A stretch of 64,000 bases of DNA from JACKBC01 sp041391125 (GCA_041391125.1 JAWKON010000017.1:71732-135731), one strand, 5' to 3'. Positions 34,490 to 43,949 are shown, counted from the stretch's first letter. Notes: generated by a model not told the origin, from the letters alone. Numbers and translations are program-made.

Positions 34490-36643
34490 CTATTGCTTCA
34501 TAAGGGGCAGGAATATTTTGGAACCATCGGTACGGATGCTTTGGGTTGCGGAATAGGGGCCGACCCCACACGGATTGACGGCGCGCACGCGCCAGAAGTA
34601 CTCGGATTGCGCCGTAAATTGGCCCGTCACGGTGAGGCTTGTTTCAGTAGTCCTAATCATATCGAACATTTGGCTAAACGCCGAATCAGCAGCCAGTTCA
34701 AATTCATATGTCCAGCCCTGATCGGCGGCTTGCCAGGCAAATACCCCTTTGGATTCGGGCAAGATAGCCGTGGCACTTTGAGGCATAACCTGGCCGGGCG
34801 CAGCGTTAGCGGCAAAAAAGGTGACCTGCACCGCTTTCTGCATAGCGTCCGCCGTGGCCGCCACGCCCACGGGGAAGGCGCCCGTGGCCGTCATGGGTAT
34901 CTGGGCGGTGAGCGTGTAGGTCGTCTGATTGATAGCCAATGGAGAAGCGGAAGCGGGCTGTTCAACAAGGCTACTGCTAATATTAGTGGGCGCCTCGGCA
35001 ATGGCGACGGTTGGCGCTGGCCCGCTATAGTTGTTCAAATAGGCCAGCGTAAGTTGGGTGCTCAAAGCGGTTTCGGCGCCGCCTTCCCGGCAGACTGCAA
35101 TCAAATTATCGGCGCTGTTGAGCGTAAATTCGGGCGGCAGATGCGGCTTTAATATGAACAACCCCTCGGTAATCGTGCTGACGGCCACCGAGCCGCTTTT
35201 GAAAAAGGGATAAACATTCCAGGCGCTGCGCGTGCGCACACTGTCATTATCAGGCGCGGTGTCAAAATAGGCCGCTTCTTTTAACTCACCATTGGGCAGG
35301 CCGGCCAGGTCCAGCACGCGCAAGCCGCTGGTGTAATTCGCCTCAAACACATGGCTGCCCAGCACGTACAGATTGTGGTCGGTGGATGTCAGCGCACTCG
35401 TATATATGCCCACCAGCTCGGGCGCATCCAAATCGGCCATATCCCACATATAGGTGCGCGTGTTGTGGCTGTCCAGCAGCTCGTCCAGCTCATCATCCTG
35501 CAAGAAGTAGCGCTGATCTTCGGTGAGCCAGCCTTGATGCACATAGTGATTTTGCGCTGTAGCCACGCGCGAGAGCATTTGCGGCGCCGCTTTGTCCGAA
35601 ACGTCTACAATAGTGACCGTGTCCTCGTTGGAATTGAAGCAGATTTCGTGGTCGTTATAAACCAGGTCCGGGCCGTGATAGATGACGCAGCGGGCGTCAT
35701 GGGTGTAACCGTCGTCGGCATAGCAGCCGGCAAATTGGGGATGCAGCGGGTCCTGAATGTTGATCATGTGCAGCCCGCCGCGGCAGGTGTCTGACCCTAC
35801 GGCATAAGCAAAGCCGCTCTGCTCATTGATGACAATGTTGTGCGCATCGCCAAACTCATTATAATAGGCCGTCTCCGCAAAAGTGACCGGCATATCCTGC
35901 GCGTTGACATCGCGCAACTGCGTCAAATCGAAGACCTGCAAACCGTGGTCGCTGCTCAAATCGGCCACCACAAAGGCGTAGTTGGCATAGACTTTGATAT
36001 CGCGCCAGCTTGAGGAGAGGGTATGCGTAGGCAGCACGCCCACAATGACCGGCGCTTCGGGGTTGCTGATATCCACAAAGGCCGTGCCGCTGTTCAGCCC
36101 CATGAGCACATATTCAGTCCCCGTTGCGGGGTCGGTCCAGCCCCAATCGTCGTTGCCGGCCGCCGCATTGGGAAACATGCTCAAGGGCAAAAACGCCTGC
36201 AGGTCAATTTGGCTGCACGGGAATTCACCCGCCATGCCGTTGCTGCATGGCGTAGCAAAGCGCGGCTCCATCTGCGCCGCCGCGGTGACTTTGGCATCCG
36301 CCCAATCCGCCTGGTTAGCCGCACTCAAAAGAGGCCAGGCCAGCTCAAAATAGCCAAACGGCGCCACGTCGGCACAATCCACCGCGGCGCCGGCGCCATC
36401 AATACAATTGCGTGTTTCCAGGGGGATATTGGCCTGCGCCGCTAATTCAGAGGGCAATTCACACGTCAGCCCGCGCGACGTGCAGGCCGGCAATTTGGTC
36501 GGCGCGTGAACGCCATCATCATGGGCGAACCCTATTTTTGCATAAAATCCAATGCAGAATAGACCAATCAAAAAACATACCGCCCCCAAAACTATTGGGC
36601 GCATCATCCCGCGGGCGGGGGAAAACCTGCGTACCGTGTTCAT
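34490..36643 (-). CDS. Secreted choice-of-anchor B family protein with C-terminal fibronectin-like domain
   Basis: An N-terminal hydrophobic signal segment (PIVLGAVCFLIGLFCIGFY) precedes a beta-propeller-like region with LVIVD-type strands. Examples are GTAFVDISNPEAPVIVG, SSWRDIKVYANYAFVVAD, GLQVFDLTQLRDV and HNIVINEQSGFAYAVG, all typical of the choice-of-anchor B family. A region of about 100 residues and a fibronectin III-like domain follow (YEFELAADSAFSQ to YFWRVRAVNPCGVGPYS). The end KIFLPLMKQ matches the 'FLPL' C-terminal words common in exported Chloroflexota proteins. 'aagga' lies nine bases before the ATG. Its stop is only 12 bases from the start of the fusion signalling gene, so the two may share a transcript. 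Function is unknown. Confidence 0.82.
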   Translation of the reverse strand: MNTVRRFSPARGMMRPIVLGAVCFLIGLFCIGFYAKIGFAHDDGVHAPTKLPACTSRGLTCELPSELAAQANIPLETRNCIDGAGAAVDCADVAPFGYFELAWPLLSAANQADWADAKVTAAAQMEPRFATPCSNGMAGEFPCSQIDLQAFLPLSMFPNAAAGNDDWGWTDPATGTEYVLMGLNSGTAFVDISNPEAPVIVGVLPTHTLSSSWRDIKVYANYAFVVADLSSDHGLQVFDLTQLRDVNAQDMPVTFAETAYYNEFGDAHNIVINEQSGFAYAVGSDTCRGGLHMINIQDPLHPQFAGCYADDGYTHDARCVIYHGPDLVYNDHEICFNSNEDTVTIVDVSDKAAPQMLSRVATAQNHYVHQGWLTEDQRYFLQDDELDELLDSHNTRTYMWDMADLDAPELVGIYTSALTSTDHNLYVLGSHVFEANYTSGLRVLDLAGLPNGELKEAAYFDTAPDNDSVRTRSAWNVYPFFKSGSVAVSTITEGLFILKPHLPPEFTLNSADNLIAVCREGGAETALSTQLTLAYLNNYSGPAPTVAIAEAPTNISSSLVEQPASASPLAINQTTYTLTAQIPMTATGAFPVGVAATADAMQKAVQVTFFAANAAPGQVMPQSATAILPESKGVFAWQAADQGWTYEFELAADSAFSQMFDMIRTTETSLTVTGQFTAQSEYFWRVRAVNPCGVGPYSATQSIRTDGSKIFLPLMKQ

Positions 36644-36848
36644 ACTCCAAATTCCTTCTAGAAACGTCTGCCGCGAAAGTGCCAGCTAAAAATTGCAGTT
36701 CATTTGAGTGGACTGCATGGTCGATCTCATTCATTCCGGCGCGGGTAAGCGCTTGAAAGGTGCTTCCTCTTTCTGACAGGAACGAATACCCAACTACTGC
36801 CTTACTATAATTTTACTACAACTTGTCCAGAGGCCAAGGTCCAATGTC

Positions 36849-37862
36849 CTACAGATTGCGTCCCACTCGCGTACGGCGCGTGGTGGGCCGCTCCTCCAGT
36901 TTGCGCAGCAAAGCCGCAATCTCCGCATTGTGACTCAAAATGGAGAGCGTGTCGACCAGTATGATCACCTTTTCGTGCTTATGCTCATGTTCAGCATACG
37001 CCAGTAGCGCGGCCAAAAAAAGTTCACGCCCGGTGGCTGCCCGCGAGACGATGGCCGTGATCAGATATTGATAGGCGTCATAGCGATTGGTCTTGCGCAA
37101 AAACACCATCAAATAATCTTCGCCGTGCGGACCCGCCTCGTGGTCGAGCAGCAGATCGAACAGTCCGGCCAGCACTACATCGTGGGGCGTTTCGGTATAG
37201 CGCCCCTGCAAGCCGGGCAGCAACGCGGCCGGCAGATTGGTTAATAGACGCAGGCTTTCCGCCACCAGTTCCGGCAGCGTTTGCGTCGTCGGCTGCATGA
37301 CATAGTAGTAGAGCGGCAACAGCTCCCCCTGCGAGCCCAGCACGCGAATGGCGCTCAAAGCCGGTTCGCCCGACATGGGGTCCGTATATTCGTCAGCCAG
37401 CAGCCGGGTGGCGTGAAAGCGCGCCACAAAGTCATCCAGTTCGTTGATGGCCACCAGCGCGGTGGCGCGTAAGGGCGCCGCTTCCTCTTTGAATTGGGGC
37501 GGCGGAAATTCGTACGTCTCCACCGCTGCGATCATCAACGGCAGATCGGCCTGAAAAAGCGTAGGGCGCAGCGCCGCCAAGATCAGCGATCGCGCGTAGG
37601 CGCCCGCATCATACAGCGGGCCGTTTTCGGCAAAGCGGGCGTAAACGGCCATGAGCACGTCGCGCGCCGCTTCCGTTGGATGATTGGCCAGCACGCGCAG
37701 CGCGGCCTGAATGGTCTCCCGCTCGCCGATCAGCTTGCCGCGTTTGGCGTCGTTGACCTCTTGCAGCAGTTCGACGGCATACTCGGCCTGTTTGGCGGGG
37801 CTCATGGCCAGCCCGCGCAGACGGCGCAATTTGGCTTTGCGTTCTTCATTGGCATCGCTCAA
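36849..37862 (-). CDS. Alpha-helical repeat protein of unknown function
   Basis: A 337-residue soluble protein that I do not recognise. It is predicted to be almost all helical. Repeated helix pairs (LLQEVNDAKRGKL, AALRVLANHPTEAARDVL, LVAESLRLLTNLPAALL) resemble HEAT-like repeats, which suggests a protein-binding scaffold. The end is basic (TTRRTRVGRNL). The start is TTG 37862, with 'aaggag' nine bases upstream. It stands alone between repeat-rich spacers, and no enzyme motif is visible. Confidence 0.6.
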   Translation of the reverse strand: MSDANEERKAKLRRLRGLAMSPAKQAEYAVELLQEVNDAKRGKLIGERETIQAALRVLANHPTEAARDVLMAVYARFAENGPLYDAGAYARSLILAALRPTLFQADLPLMIAAVETYEFPPPQFKEEAAPLRATALVAINELDDFVARFHATRLLADEYTDPMSGEPALSAIRVLGSQGELLPLYYYVMQPTTQTLPELVAESLRLLTNLPAALLPGLQGRYTETPHDVVLAGLFDLLLDHEAGPHGEDYLMVFLRKTNRYDAYQYLITAIVSRAATGRELFLAALLAYAEHEHKHEKVIILVDTLSILSHNAEIAALLRKLEERPTTRRTRVGRNL

Positions 37863-37917
37863 ATTGGTTGGCTCCTTTCAAAATGGATGATTCTAAGGAT
37901 GGGTGAGAATGGAACAC

Positions 37918-38000
37918 AGATTGCACAGATTTGGCAGATTTACGCAGATTGCAAAAATCCGCGTAAATCAGTGTGCATCCGCGTACAAATTCTCCCTTGT
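37918..38000. repeat. Periodic dispersed word ('gatttacgcagatt' family)
   Basis: 'acagatttggcagatttacgcagatt' followed by its rough complement 'aaatccgcgtaaatc'. The same words occur at 19278-19310, 20500-20585 and 55122-55158. No gene is seen from 37863 to 38319. Confidence 0.6.
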
Positions 38001-38154
38001 TTTCTAAACTGTACGGTAGCTAGTTCCAATCATACCAAATTAAGAATAACGGTCACATTTGCCTTTCGGTTGAGCATTGTATCATAGGGACTTGAAAGAT
38101 GCGATGGTGAGAGGGATACTTGCTCGCGCGGCTCGCCTCCGTCATAATATTAGC

Positions 38155-38175
38155 GGGCAAGCTGAAAGCTTGCCC
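38155..38175. repeat. Short hairpin flanked by 'cctaca'
   Basis: Nine-base arms 'gggcaagct' and 'agcttgccc' with a three-base loop, followed by 'tacagg'. It is one of the cctaca/tgtagg stem-loops seen in several gaps of this window. Confidence 0.55.
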
Positions 38176-38319
38176 TACAGGAAAGGATAGCCACTTGAAC
38201 AACAATTCGAGTGGCTGAACAGTTACGTTTTTATTTGCAATCCCTTTGCGTCCCTTGCGCCTTTTGCGTCGCTTGCGTTGAAAATAGCGCTGGGGGACAG
38301 CGAATTTCTTTTCATGTGT

Positions 38320-39414
38320 ATGTCGAATATGAACATGATCATACCGTTCTTGCGGGTTCTCGCTTTTGGCGCGGGTGCTTTTACGGTGGTTTACACGGTG
38401 AACTCAGCCGTGCGTACGCTCGTGCTGCCGCGCGCGGTTTCGGATCGCGTAACGCGCACCGCTTTTCGCCTTACACGACGATTCTTTGATCTGCGACTGC
38501 GCAAAGCCCAAACCTACATGGACCGCGATCATATAATGGCGCTCTATGCCCCGGTCAGCCTGCTCATGCTGCTGCCCATCTGGTTGAGCCTGGTGTTTTT
38601 GGGCTTTATGGCGCTCTTTTGGAGCGTGGGCGGCGCCGATTCATTACATGAGCTATTTTTGCTGAGCGGCTCATCGCTTTTTACGCTGGGCTTTGCCATG
38701 GTCCACACCTGGCCGCAGATGATCCTGGCCTTTAGCGAAGCCGCCGTAGGCTTGATTTTGGTGGCGCTGCTCATCGCGCATCTGCCCACCATGTACAGCA
38801 GCTTTTCCCGCCGTGAAGTAGCTGTGGGGAAACTGGCCGTGCGCGCCGGTTCGCCGCCCTCAGCCCAGGAAATGCTGCTGCGCTTTCACCGCATCGGCAA
38901 GCTGGACAGCCTGGCCGAATTTTGGGCCGAATGGGAAACCACCTTTGCCGAAATCGAAGAGAGCCACACCTCGTTGCCGGCGCTGGTCTTTTTCCGCTCG
39001 CAGCAGCCCGACCTCTCCTGGCTGACGGCGGCGGGAACCGTCATGGACGCGGCGGCCATCATGCTTTCTGCCGTGGATGCGCCCAATGAGCCATCTGCCG
39101 CGCTCTGTATTCGCGCTGGGTATCTGGCGCTGCAAAGGGTGGCAATCTTTTTCGGCGTGGTGTTCGAGCCTACGCCCACCTTTCCGGCCCATCCCATCAG
39201 CATCAGCCGCGGTGAATTTGACGCCATGTGTCTAACGCTGGCCGAGCAGGGCGTGCCGCTCAAAGCCAATATGGAGCAGGCCTGGCGCGATTTTGGCGGC
39301 TGGCGCGTTAATTATGACGTGGTGCTGACCCGCCTCTGCACAATCACCATGGCGCCCTACGCGCCCTGGTCGTCTGACCGCTCGGCGTTAGAGGATGTGC
39401 GCAAACCAAGGTGA
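38320..39414 (+). CDS. Integral membrane protein of unknown function
   Basis: About 360 residues. The N-terminal half has four to five hydrophobic segments (FLRVLAFGAGAFTVVYTV, VSLLMLLPIWLSLVFLGFM, a helix around SLFTLGFAMVH, and ILVALLIAHLP). The C-terminal half is soluble and helical with a conserved look (EEMLLRFHRIGKLDSLAEFW-like start, LALQRVAIFFGVVF, WRDFGGWRVNYD). The pattern recalls an ion-channel-like membrane part with a cytoplasmic domain, but no selectivity filter is visible. The start is uncertain. Several ATGs lie at 38314-38335 without a clear ribosome site, and the frame extends into repeat sequence. It probably stands alone. Confidence 0.62.
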   Translation: MSNMNMIIPFLRVLAFGAGAFTVVYTVNSAVRTLVLPRAVSDRVTRTAFRLTRRFFDLRLRKAQTYMDRDHIMALYAPVSLLMLLPIWLSLVFLGFMALFWSVGGADSLHELFLLSGSSLFTLGFAMVHTWPQMILAFSEAAVGLILVALLIAHLPTMYSSFSRREVAVGKLAVRAGSPPSAQEMLLRFHRIGKLDSLAEFWAEWETTFAEIEESHTSLPALVFFRSQQPDLSWLTAAGTVMDAAAIMLSAVDAPNEPSAALCIRAGYLALQRVAIFFGVVFEPTPTFPAHPISISRGEFDAMCLTLAEQGVPLKANMEQAWRDFGGWRVNYDVVLTRLCTITMAPYAPWSSDRSALEDVRKPR

Positions 39415-39440
39415 TGGCTCTACTGTAAAAACTTCAATGG

Positions 39441-39506
39441 CCACAAAAGACACAAAGAACACAAAAATTCTCGCTGTGCGTTTTGTGTGTTTTGTGCTCT
39501 TTGTGG
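39441..39506. repeat. Periodic inverted repeat ('ccacaaaagacacaaag' family)
   Basis: The 26-base arms 39441-39466 and 39481-39506 are near complements. It lies in the 137-base gap before the RlmI-like gene and resembles the periodic repeats near 38236 and 40627. Confidence 0.65.
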
Positions 39507-39551
39507 CTATCCTGCCCTTTTTGGGGTGGACGCATGTGATATAATAGAATC

Positions 39552-40625
39552 ATGCCTAAAACACCTAAAACACCAACCAAAAAGCAGACCGGCCGCAGCA
39601 GCCTGCCCGCGCGCCGAACGTCCCGTAGCAAATCGCTCAAAGAAAAGACGCCGCGTCGCGGCCCGGTCGAACGCGGGCCGCGACGGTCACAGAGCACAAA
39701 CAGCACCGATTCCGACTTTGAGTCGGTGGCGGAGCCGCTGCTGGCCGGCCCGCTCAAGCTGTATGAAATGGGCGACTATGTGCTGCTCGATTCGGGCAAC
39801 ATGCAGCGGCTGGAGCGGCTGGGCAACTACACGCTGATCCGCCCGGCGCTGCAGGCCGTCTGGAAGCCGCGGTTGACCAGCGGCGAGTGGAATCGCGCCG
39901 ACGCCATTTTCTCGCGTGATTCGGAAGGCGGCGGCCAGTGGGAATGGCGGCACAAAATCGCCCGCGATTTCGACGTGCTCTACAGCAACCTCTCGTTCCA
40001 CATTAAGCTGACCAACTTTGGTCACCTGGGCCTTTTCCCAGAGCAGGCCGACAATTGGGACTGGCTGCGCGCTAAAATCCGCACGCGCATGGCAGCCACC
40101 AATAACCGCAACCTGCACGTGCTCAATCTCTTTGCCTACACTGGCGGCAGCACGCTGGCGGCCAGCCAGGCCGGCGCCCATGTAGTGCATATGGATGCCG
40201 CCAAGGGTGTCGTCGATTGGGCGCGCAAAAACGCCGAAATCTGCCGGCTGAACGAGCGTCCCATCCGCTGGCTGGTGGATGACGCCCTCAAATTTTTGCA
40301 GCGTGAAGTGCGCCGCGGCTCTAAATACCAGGGCATTATTTTAGATCCGCCCAGCTTTGGCCGCGGCCCCAAAGGCGAAGTTTTCAAAATCGAAAAAGAT
40401 ATTTTTGAAGTGCTGGATCTGTGCAAGGCGCTGCTGGATCGCGACGCGCTCTTCTTTCTTTATAGCTGCCACACGCCCGGCTTCACCCCCATTACGCTCT
40501 CCAATCAGATCGAAGATCTATTTGGTGAGCGCAAAGGCGCGGTGGAAGCCGGCGAAATGGTCATGCGCGAGGCCGGTGGGCGCAGCCTGCCTAGCGGAGT
40601 TTATGCCCGCTGGAGCAGTGAATAG
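39552..40625 (+). CDS. Class I SAM-dependent RNA methyltransferase, RlmI/RlmK-like
   Basis: Related to 23S rRNA m5C methyltransferases. The SAM-binding motif I is LNLFAYTGGSTLAASQAGA. Acidic residues follow in VVHMDAAKGVVDWARKN. The catalytic-region signature ILDPPSFGRGPKGE and the late SCHTPGFTP (with Cys) match the family. Residues 1-60 are a Lys/Arg/Pro/Ser-rich, probably disordered tail that may bind RNA. The PUA domain found in full-length RlmI is not evident. It lies 105 bases upstream of a SpoU methyltransferase gene on the same strand, so the pair may serve rRNA or tRNA modification together. The exact target base is unknown. Confidence 0.82.
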   Translation: MPKTPKTPTKKQTGRSSLPARRTSRSKSLKEKTPRRGPVERGPRRSQSTNSTDSDFESVAEPLLAGPLKLYEMGDYVLLDSGNMQRLERLGNYTLIRPALQAVWKPRLTSGEWNRADAIFSRDSEGGGQWEWRHKIARDFDVLYSNLSFHIKLTNFGHLGLFPEQADNWDWLRAKIRTRMAATNNRNLHVLNLFAYTGGSTLAASQAGAHVVHMDAAKGVVDWARKNAEICRLNERPIRWLVDDALKFLQREVRRGSKYQGIILDPPSFGRGPKGEVFKIEKDIFEVLDLCKALLDRDALFFLYSCHTPGFTPITLSNQIEDLFGERKGAVEAGEMVMREAGGRSLPSGVYARWSSE

Positions 40626-40626
40626 G

Positions 40627-40712
40627 ACGCAAAAGGCGCAAGGGACGCAAAAGGCGCAAGAGAAAAACCTTTGCGTCCTTTGCGCCTCTTGCGTCCTTTG
40701 CGTTCAAAATTA
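40627..40712. repeat. Periodic inverted repeat ('gacgcaaaaggcgcaag' family)
   Basis: Two direct copies of 'gacgcaaaaggcgcaag' are followed by the complementary 'ctttgcgcctcttgcgtcc'. It separates the two methyltransferase genes and could fold in their common transcript. Related words occur at 38236-38280. Confidence 0.65.
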
Positions 40713-40730
40713 TCCTTTTACCTTAACTCT

Positions 40731-41564
40731 ATGCCCATCCAGATTACCAGCGTACAAAATGCCCGCGTAAAAGAATGCCTCAAGCTGGAGAAGCGTCGCC
40801 AGCGCGATGCCCAGCAATTGACTGTGGTGGAGGGAGCGCGCGAAGTATTGCGGGCGTTGGAGAGCGGCATCGTCCCGCCAGAGGCGTTTATTTGTGCATC
40901 GCTGGTCAACACGCCGGAGGCACAGCAGGCGTCTGCACTTTTGCACAAACTTGACGACGCGCGCCAAACCCGGCTCTATGAAGTGACGCCTGCGGTTTTT
41001 GAAAAGCTGGCCTATCGCGGCGAGAGCGGCGGCATTGTGTTGGTGATTCCCTACGTCGCGCGGACGCTGGCGGAACTGGCGCTGGGCGCCCCCCCTTTTG
41101 TAACCGTTATCGAGGGGGCCGAAAAGCCGGGCAACCTGGGCGCGATTTTGCGCACGGCGGATGCGGCCGGCGTGGACGCGGTGATTGTTTGCACTGCCGA
41201 GGGGCAAAGCGGCCTGGATCTGCACAACCCCAACGTGGTGCGCGCCAGCTTGGGGACGCTCTTTACCGTGCCGGTGGCGCAGGATTCATCTACCGCCGTT
41301 CAACAATGGCTACGCGAACACAACATCCAGATCGTCGTCACCTCTCCAGACGCCAAGGCGCTCTACACCTCGATTGACTTGCGCCGCCCCACCGCCGTAG
41401 TCATGGGCAGCGAGGCGGACGGATTGAGCCCATCCTGGTTTGCCGCCGCCGATCAGCAGGTGCAGATTCCCATGCACGGCCGCGCCGACAGCCTGAATTT
41501 GTCCACCGCCACCGCGCTTTTGCTTTATGAAGTTGTGCGGCAACGGCAGGCGCAAAATCGATAA
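40731..41564 (+). CDS. TrmH/SpoU family RNA 2'-O-ribose methyltransferase
   Basis: SPOUT-fold enzyme using a trefoil knot to bind SAM. Residues of about 1-100 form the substrate-binding N-domain (ITSVQNARVKECLKL start). The three SpoU motifs are clear: NLGAILRTADAAGV, NPNVVRASLGTLFTVPV plus VMGSEADGLS, and LNLSTATALLLYE. The length of 277 residues is normal. ATG 40731 gives the canonical family N-terminus; the longer open frame runs into the repeat. The target (rRNA or tRNA) cannot be told from sequence. Confidence 0.9.
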   Translation: MPIQITSVQNARVKECLKLEKRRQRDAQQLTVVEGAREVLRALESGIVPPEAFICASLVNTPEAQQASALLHKLDDARQTRLYEVTPAVFEKLAYRGESGGIVLVIPYVARTLAELALGAPPFVTVIEGAEKPGNLGAILRTADAAGVDAVIVCTAEGQSGLDLHNPNVVRASLGTLFTVPVAQDSSTAVQQWLREHNIQIVVTSPDAKALYTSIDLRRPTAVVMGSEADGLSPSWFAAADQQVQIPMHGRADSLNLSTATALLLYEVVRQRQAQNR

Positions 41565-41583
41565 CAATGCACGGTACACTTAT

Positions 41584-41649
41584 GTAGGTCACTCTTGTAG
41601 AGTGACGAATTCCGTCAACCAAAGCTGTCACTCTGCAAGAGTGACCTAC
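41584..41649. repeat. Inverted repeat with 'gtaggtcac/gtgacctac' ends
   Basis: The 23-base arms 41584-41606 and 41627-41649 are near-perfect complements. Each contains a smaller 'gtcactct' palindrome. It lies between the SpoU gene and the P450 gene and ends eleven bases before the P450 ATG, so it may fold in the leader. Confidence 0.7.
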
Positions 41650-41660
41650 GAGGGATACCT

Positions 41661-42917
41661 ATGCGCATCGACCCCACCACCCACCACGTCCAGCTCAACC
41701 CACGCGACCCCGCGTTTTACAACAACCCCTACCCCTATTACGACCAATTGCGCGCCGAGGCGCCGATTTTCTATTGGGAAGAGTTTGGCTTTTGGTGCTT
41801 TGTGGCCCATGAAGATGTAAACGCGCTGCTGCGCGACCGCCGCTTTGGCCGCCAGATCACCCACTTAGCCACGCGAGAGGAGTTGGGGTGGCCGCCCGTA
41901 CGCGCCGAGCTGAGGCCGTTTTATGATGTGGACGATCACTCCATGCTGGAATTGGAACCGCCGGATCACACGCGGCTGCGCGGGCTGGTGCAAAAGGCCT
42001 TTATGGCGCGCCAGATCGAACGGCTGCGTCCGCGCATCGCCGCCCAATCGCACCAGTTGATTGACGCCATGCAGGACAAAATGCGCAGCGGGGGACGCGC
42101 CAATCTGCTCACCGATTTTGCCACGCCCATTCCGGTCACGGTCATTGCCGAACTCATCGGCATCCCCACCGAGATGAACGAGGCGCTGCTCAACTGGTCG
42201 CACGCCATGGTGGGCATGTATGAGCTGGCGCGCGCGCCGGAACAGGAGCAGCGCGCCGTGCAGGCCGCGCAAGAATTTGTGGCCTATTTGCGCGATGTCG
42301 TGGCGGAGCGGCGGCGCCATCCGCAGGATGATCTGTTGAGCCAACTGATTGCGGTGGAGGAGGGCGGCGAAAAATTGAGCGAGGCGGAGCTGATTGCGAC
42401 CTGCATTCTGCTGCTCAACGCCGGTCACGAAGCCACGGTCAACGTGGTGGGCAATGGCGTCTATGCGCTGCTACAACAGCGCGATCAGCTTGAACGCTGG
42501 CAAAACGATGCCGCATTAACACCCAGCGCAGTGGAGGAACTACTGCGCTTCGACACGCCGCTGCATCTTTTTAACCGCTGGGTGCTGGAAGATATTACAT
42601 ACAAAGGACAGTACTTCCCCTTTGGCACACAGGTGGCGCTGCTGCTGGGGGCAGCCAATCGCGACCCGGCGGTCTTCGAAACGCCCAACCGGCTCGATCT
42701 GAGCCGCCCGCACAACCCGCACCTCTCCTTTGGCGGCGGCATCCACTATTGCTTGGGGGCGCCCCTGGCTCGGCTAGAGTTGCAAGTTGCGCTGCCCATT
42801 CTGCTCCAGCGGCTTTCCCATATGGAGCTGGTGCAGGAACCGCGTTACCGCAATACGTACCACTTCCACGGGCTGGACGCGCTGTGGGTGGGGAGCAGGC
42901 ATGGCTTGGTTGGATGA
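41661..42917 (+). CDS. Cytochrome P450
   Basis: Soluble bacterial class I monooxygenase of 418 residues. The heme loop is LSFGGGIHYCLGAPLARLE, with the Cys thiolate ligand. The I-helix is LLLNAGHEATVNV, where the usual acid-alcohol pair is E-A-T. The K-helix ExxR motif is EELLR. Redox partners are not nearby, so electrons must come from elsewhere. Substrate is unknown. The position 17 kb from the diterpene pair makes a link possible but unsupported. The last 30 codons are duplicated about 1.15 kb downstream. The start ATG follows 'gaggg'. Confidence 0.93.
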   Translation: MRIDPTTHHVQLNPRDPAFYNNPYPYYDQLRAEAPIFYWEEFGFWCFVAHEDVNALLRDRRFGRQITHLATREELGWPPVRAELRPFYDVDDHSMLELEPPDHTRLRGLVQKAFMARQIERLRPRIAAQSHQLIDAMQDKMRSGGRANLLTDFATPIPVTVIAELIGIPTEMNEALLNWSHAMVGMYELARAPEQEQRAVQAAQEFVAYLRDVVAERRRHPQDDLLSQLIAVEEGGEKLSEAELIATCILLLNAGHEATVNVVGNGVYALLQQRDQLERWQNDAALTPSAVEELLRFDTPLHLFNRWVLEDITYKGQYFPFGTQVALLLGAANRDPAVFETPNRLDLSRPHNPHLSFGGGIHYCLGAPLARLELQVALPILLQRLSHMELVQEPRYRNTYHFHGLDALWVGSRHGLVG

Positions 42918-42966
42918 AAAGCTGCCAACCCTTTTCGGTATTAATCCGTGATTTCTGTAACGCCAG

Positions 42967-43326
42967 CTATCCGTTGAGGGTGACTACAAGTTGATTGAGT
43001 ACATTGCGACCGATTATCGCTTCGCCGTTTTGTTTATCGGCAACAGCCTCAACACCATAAATGGGTAATGGTCCCAAATGGAGGATCAACAGATGAATTT
43101 CGACTTGAACTCCAATGCCCGTCACGCCAACCATTTGCGTTTTGCGGATGGGTTCGCTCCCAATAGCCTCTAAACACTTGACAGGCAAGAGGCAGCCATC
43201 CGCACCTGAATCAACAATGGCCGTCAGTTTCTCTCCTTGTATGCCAGTTTCGACATTTTCTAGGGTGATCTCCACTACAGGCATGGCGGGCGAATACATC
43301 GCATTGTAATCGTGCGAATAGATCAT
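42967..43326 (-). CDS. Retropepsin-like aspartic protease
   Basis: A 119-residue clan AA protease that would act as a dimer. The catalytic motif is AIVDSGADGCLLP (Asp-Ser-Gly) and the late flap or core strand is AIIGRNVLNQLVVTLNG. Small soluble retropepsins like this occur in many bacteria with unknown targets. The ATG overlaps the stop of the upstream DUF5678-like gene as ATGA, which suggests coupled translation and a two-protein cassette. It lies in a segment bounded by the P450 gene and a copy of the P450 3' end. Confidence 0.8.
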   Translation of the reverse strand: MIYSHDYNAMYSPAMPVVEITLENVETGIQGEKLTAIVDSGADGCLLPVKCLEAIGSEPIRKTQMVGVTGIGVQVEIHLLILHLGPLPIYGVEAVADKQNGEAIIGRNVLNQLVVTLNG

Positions 43327-43768
43327 GCGTGTCCATTCAGAAAACGAGGTGAGCGAAAGACGAGTATTTCGTCAGGGCTTTCCTTAACGGGCGCAATCCA
43401 GACGAATTCGCCAGGTGTTGCTGACGCATCCGACGATAGAGCAAAACCTGATCCAAGTCGTGATCAATGAGTTCCTCATTGTGGATCGCAACATATTCGC
43501 CAGCATACTCTTTATATAAAGATGGGTGTAATCTGCGAAAGTGGTTCTTCGCGCAGCATCGCTGCCTCTTTCGCGGTATCCGCTATACGTTCGATTTCTT
43601 CGATTGCTGCTTGTGCCTTGTCAGGTGGGGCGACGGTCTCGTCTGTTGTTGTTTGTGCAACAAGTTCAATTAGCCCTTGCCAAACATCCAGATCAAGCAG
43701 AACGCCTTTCTTTTGCCTTGATGATCGGTGATATATTGTACCGAATCCATTAACTCTGCAAGTTGCAT
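43323..43768 (-). pseudogene. DUF5678-like gene upstream of the retropepsin, broken by three frameshifts
   Basis: Starts at ATG 43768 after 'gaggg' with MQLAELMDSVQYITDHQGKR. Homologous reading then moves through three frames: AVLLDLDVWQGLIELVAQ with an Ile/Glu-rich helix, then HFRRLHPSLYKEYAGEYVAI and LIDHDLDQVLLYRRM, then PGEFVWIAPVKESPDEI and FRSPRF to a stop at 43323. The first part resembles an antitoxin-like helical segment. The second resembles the DUF5678 domain (KEYAGEYVAI... pattern) that commonly precedes small retropepsins. The indels look like single-base changes near 43707, 43530 and 43400. Either the gene is decaying or the sequence here is poor. Because it is coupled to the protease, it may be the substrate or partner. 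Confidence 0.55.
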
Positions 43769-43949
43769 AAAACTACCCTCTCTCCAATATCTGCTTCATA
43801 TGTTTATTATTATAACACTCCTACTGCGGTTATGCACCTGATCGCACTTTGCATAAATCACCCCTTCTGCGTATCAAAAGAAAAGCCCTCCACAGGCGAT
43901 GAGGCTGCGCAGGGCGGTTTGGCTTCGGGCTAATAGATACAGCAAATTG

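Noticed and set aside
41661..42917. P450 as a tailoring enzyme of the diterpene pair
   Set aside because: It lies about 17 kb away among RNA methyltransferase genes. Nothing in the sequence links them.
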